From Actinomycetota bacterium (GTDB lineage: Bacteria; Actinomycetota; Acidimicrobiia; IMCC26256; BP-133), in the NCBI GenBank assembly GCA_030838815.1, contig JAUZEX010000556.1:1-6111 (forward strand): a stretch of DNA of 6,111 nucleotides, in the 5' to 3' direction. The position numbers and the translations under genes were made by a program. Of this stretch, positions 4,113 to 6,111 are shown one piece after another (within the stretch, counting starts at the first letter, position 1; each line of letters begins with the position of its first letter). The notes under the pieces are model-generated. The model saw only the letters and a program-made list of their open reading frames with translations, had not been told where the DNA came from and did no database searches.

Positions 4113-6111
4113 ATGGCGAACGACCTCGAGACGAAGGCCATCAACGTGATCCGGGGCCTGGCGATGGACGCGGTCCAGAAGGCCAACTCGGGTCACCCGG
4201 GGACGGCCATGGCCCTCGCGCCGCTGGCCCACGTCCTCCACACCCGGATCATGCGTTACGACGCCACCGAACCCGGGTGGCCCGACCGCGACCGGTTCAT
4301 CCTCTCCGCCGGGCACGCCTCGATGCTCCTCTACTCCATGCTGTACCTGACGGGGTTCGGGCTCGAGCTCGACGACATCAAGCAGTTCCGCCAGTGGGGG
4401 TCCCGCACTGCCGGCCACCCCGAGCACGGCCACACCCCCGGCATCGAGGTGACGACGGGCCCGCTGGGCCAGGGGTTCGCCAACGGGGTCGGCATGGCCA
4501 TCGCCGAAGCCAACCTCCGGGCCCGGTTCGGCGCCGACCTGTGCGACCACCGCATCTTCGCCATCTGCTCCGACGGCGACCTCTCGGAGGGCATCAGCCA
4601 CGAGGCCGGTTCGCTGGCCGGGCACCTCAAGCTCGGCCGCCTCGTCTACGTCTACGACGACAACCACATCACGATCGACGGCGCCACCGAGATCGCCCTC
4701 AGCGACGACGCCGGGAAGCGGTTCGAGGCCTACGGGTGGCACGTGATCCACGCCGGCGAGGTGTCCGAGGACACCGATGCCCTCGAAGCGGCCCTCCGGG
4801 AGGGGATCGCCGAGGAGGAGCGGCCGACGCTCATCATCCTGCGGAGCCACATCGGCTACCCGTCGCCCAACTTCACCGACACCCCGAAGGCCCACGGCGA
4901 GCCGCTCGGCGCCGACGAGGTGGCCCGGGTGAAGGAGATCCTCGGCCTGCCGGCGGAGGACTTCTGGGTCCCCGACGACGTCGCCGCCTTCTACCGGGAG
5001 GCCGGCCGGCGGGGCGCCGCCGAGCGGGAGGCCTGGGCCGGGCGCCTGGACCGGCTCCGGGCCGCCGAACCGGAGCTGGCCGAGGAGTACGAGCTCTGCC
5101 TGGCCGGCCGGGGCCGGGCCGGGTGGGAGCAGAAGCTGCCGTCGTGGCCGGCGGGCGAACAGATCGCCACCCGGGCCGCCTGCGCCGACGCCCTCGGCGC
5201 CATCGCCGGCCTCGTTCCCAGCCTGATCGGTGGCGGCGCCGACCTCACCGGCAACACCGGCACCAAGCTGTCGGGCTTCGGCGTGTTCTCGCCGGAGGAC
5301 CGCAAGGGCCGCCAGATCTACTTCGGGGTGCGGGAGCACGGCATGGGCTCGGCCATGAACGGCATGGCCCTCCACGGCGGCGCCCTCCCCTTCGGGGGGA
5401 CGTTCCTGATCTTCTCCGACTACATGCGGGGTTCCGTCCGCCTCGCCGCCCTGGAGCAGGCCCGCACCGCCTTCGTGTGGTCGCACGACTCGGTCGGCCT
5501 CGGGGAGGACGGCCCGACCCACCAGCCGATCGAGCATCTCGCCTCGCTGCGGGCCATCCCGGGTCTGCGGGTCATCCGCCCGGCCGACGCCAACGAGACG
5601 GCGCAGTGCTGGCGGATCCACATCAACTCCGACGGGCCGAGCGCCTTCATCCTCTCCCGCCAGAAGCTGCCCGTCCTCGAGGGGACGGCGGAGCGGGCCG
5701 AGGCCGGCGTCGCCCGGGGGGCCTACGTCGTCGTCGACGAGCCCGGCGAACTCGACGTCGTGCTCATCGGGACGGGGTCCGAGGTGTCGGTCTGCGTCGG
5801 GGCCCAGAAGCTGCTGATCGACGCCGGTGTCTCCGCCCGGGTGGTGTCGATGCCGTGCTGGGAGCTGTTCGAGCTCAACTCGCCCGAGGAGCGGGCCGAG
5901 ACACTCCCCCGCCGCGTCCCGACGCTGGCCGTCGAGGCCGCCGCTACCCTCGGCTGGGAACGCTTCGCCGACGACGTGGTCGGTCTCGACCGTTTCGGAG
6001 CCTCGGCTCCCGGGGAGGTCGCCCTCAACAACCTCGGCTTCAGCGCTGAGAACGTCGCCATGCGGGGCCTGGCCCTGCTCACCACCGGCGGGTGGCGCCC
6101 GGCCGACGGCA
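4113..6111 (+). CDS. tkt: Transketolase, 3' partial
   Basis: 666 residues are visible and no stop is reached; family members are about 660-690 residues, so only a short C-terminal piece is missing. Transketolase moves two-carbon ketol units between sugar phosphates in the pentose phosphate pathway, using thiamine diphosphate (ThDP) and a divalent metal, as a cytoplasmic dimer. Key sites are in place: SGHPG with His28, GHAS with His68, GPLGQG at 116-121, the ThDP/metal motif with Asp154, Gly155 and Asp156 ending at Asn184, His261 in KAHGEP, catalytic Glu408 in REHGM, and His458, Asp466 and His470 in HDSVGLGEDGPTHQ. The pyrimidine-binding and C-terminal domains follow. Only the + strand frame starting at the ATG at 4113 carries homology. 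It has its own promoter-like box and ribosome binding site, separated from the FIST gene by 112 bases, so it is probably a separate unit. The Calvin cycle enzyme would look the same, and no neighbour here suggests carbon fixation. Confidence 0.97.
   Translation, partial: MANDLETKAINVIRGLAMDAVQKANSGHPGTAMALAPLAHVLHTRIMRYDATEPGWPDRDRFILSAGHASMLLYSMLYLTGFGLELDDIKQFRQWGSRTAGHPEHGHTPGIEVTTGPLGQGFANGVGMAIAEANLRARFGADLCDHRIFAICSDGDLSEGISHEAGSLAGHLKLGRLVYVYDDNHITIDGATEIALSDDAGKRFEAYGWHVIHAGEVSEDTDALEAALREGIAEEERPTLIILRSHIGYPSPNFTDTPKAHGEPLGADEVARVKEILGLPAEDFWVPDDVAAFYREAGRRGAAEREAWAGRLDRLRAAEPELAEEYELCLAGRGRAGWEQKLPSWPAGEQIATRAACADALGAIAGLVPSLIGGGADLTGNTGTKLSGFGVFSPEDRKGRQIYFGVREHGMGSAMNGMALHGGALPFGGTFLIFSDYMRGSVRLAALEQARTAFVWSHDSVGLGEDGPTHQPIEHLASLRAIPGLRVIRPADANETAQCWRIHINSDGPSAFILSRQKLPVLEGTAERAEAGVARGAYVVVDEPGELDVVLIGTGSEVSVCVGAQKLLIDAGVSARVVSMPCWELFELNSPEERAETLPRRVPTLAVEAAATLGWERFADDVVGLDRFGASAPGEVALNNLGFSAENVAMRGLALLTTGGWRPADG

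Noticed and set aside
2672..4186. Long open frame of 504 codons on the minus strand over the FIST gene
   Set aside because: It is antisense to a clear FIST protein, and its product is low-complexity with no recognisable motif. Long antisense frames are expected at this GC content.
3990..5621. Long open frame of 543 codons on the minus strand over tkt
   Set aside because: It covers the start and core of a clear transketolase and shows no domain, only Gly/Val/Asp/Arg-rich composition.
4277..6049. 590-codon + strand frame inside tkt
   Set aside because: The product is nearly all Arg, Pro and Gly, a frame-shifted reading of tkt. The frame from 4113 holds every transketolase motif.

Overview
This is a high-GC bacterial window. 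Dense coding on the + strand, G/C-ending codons, GTG starts and two TANGCT -10-like boxes suggest an actinobacterium. A deep lineage such as Acidimicrobiia is possible, but that placement is inference only. Five genes all read left to right.

Region 1 (1-1906) is the end of a lactate-utilisation operon. It holds lutB, cut by the left edge of the window, and then lutC. LutB keeps its LUD domain, its ferredoxin cysteine motifs and its C-terminal helical domain. A Pro/Gly linker of about 85 residues, carrying six perfect GGCCCC hexamers, separates the last two. The space between lutB and lutC holds a 56-bp hairpin-forming repeat present twice at a 70-bp period. A 50-codon ORF bridges this space: it starts by TGATG overlap with the lutB stop behind a strong Shine-Dalgarno, and it ends by ATGA overlap with the lutC start. 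LutC looks short at its N-terminus. Together these suggest that a repeat entered a translationally coupled junction.

Region 2 (1907-2835) is a short, AT-richer regulatory stretch with two 10-bp palindromes, then a secreted matrixin-like zinc metalloprotease. Its zinc motif has Val where metzincins normally have Gly.

Region 3 (2836-4112) is a FIST-domain sensory protein, probably translated from a leaderless GTG start, then a hairpin and a promoter-like region.

Region 4 (4113-6111) is a nearly complete transketolase, cut by the right edge.

Lactate oxidation and transketolase both belong to central carbon metabolism, but the protease and the FIST protein have no clear link to either. Apart from lutBC the genes look like separate transcription units. 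No RNA genes, insertion sequences or CRISPR arrays were seen. There is no stretch above 300 bases without a gene. The most unusual region is the lutB-lutC junction.
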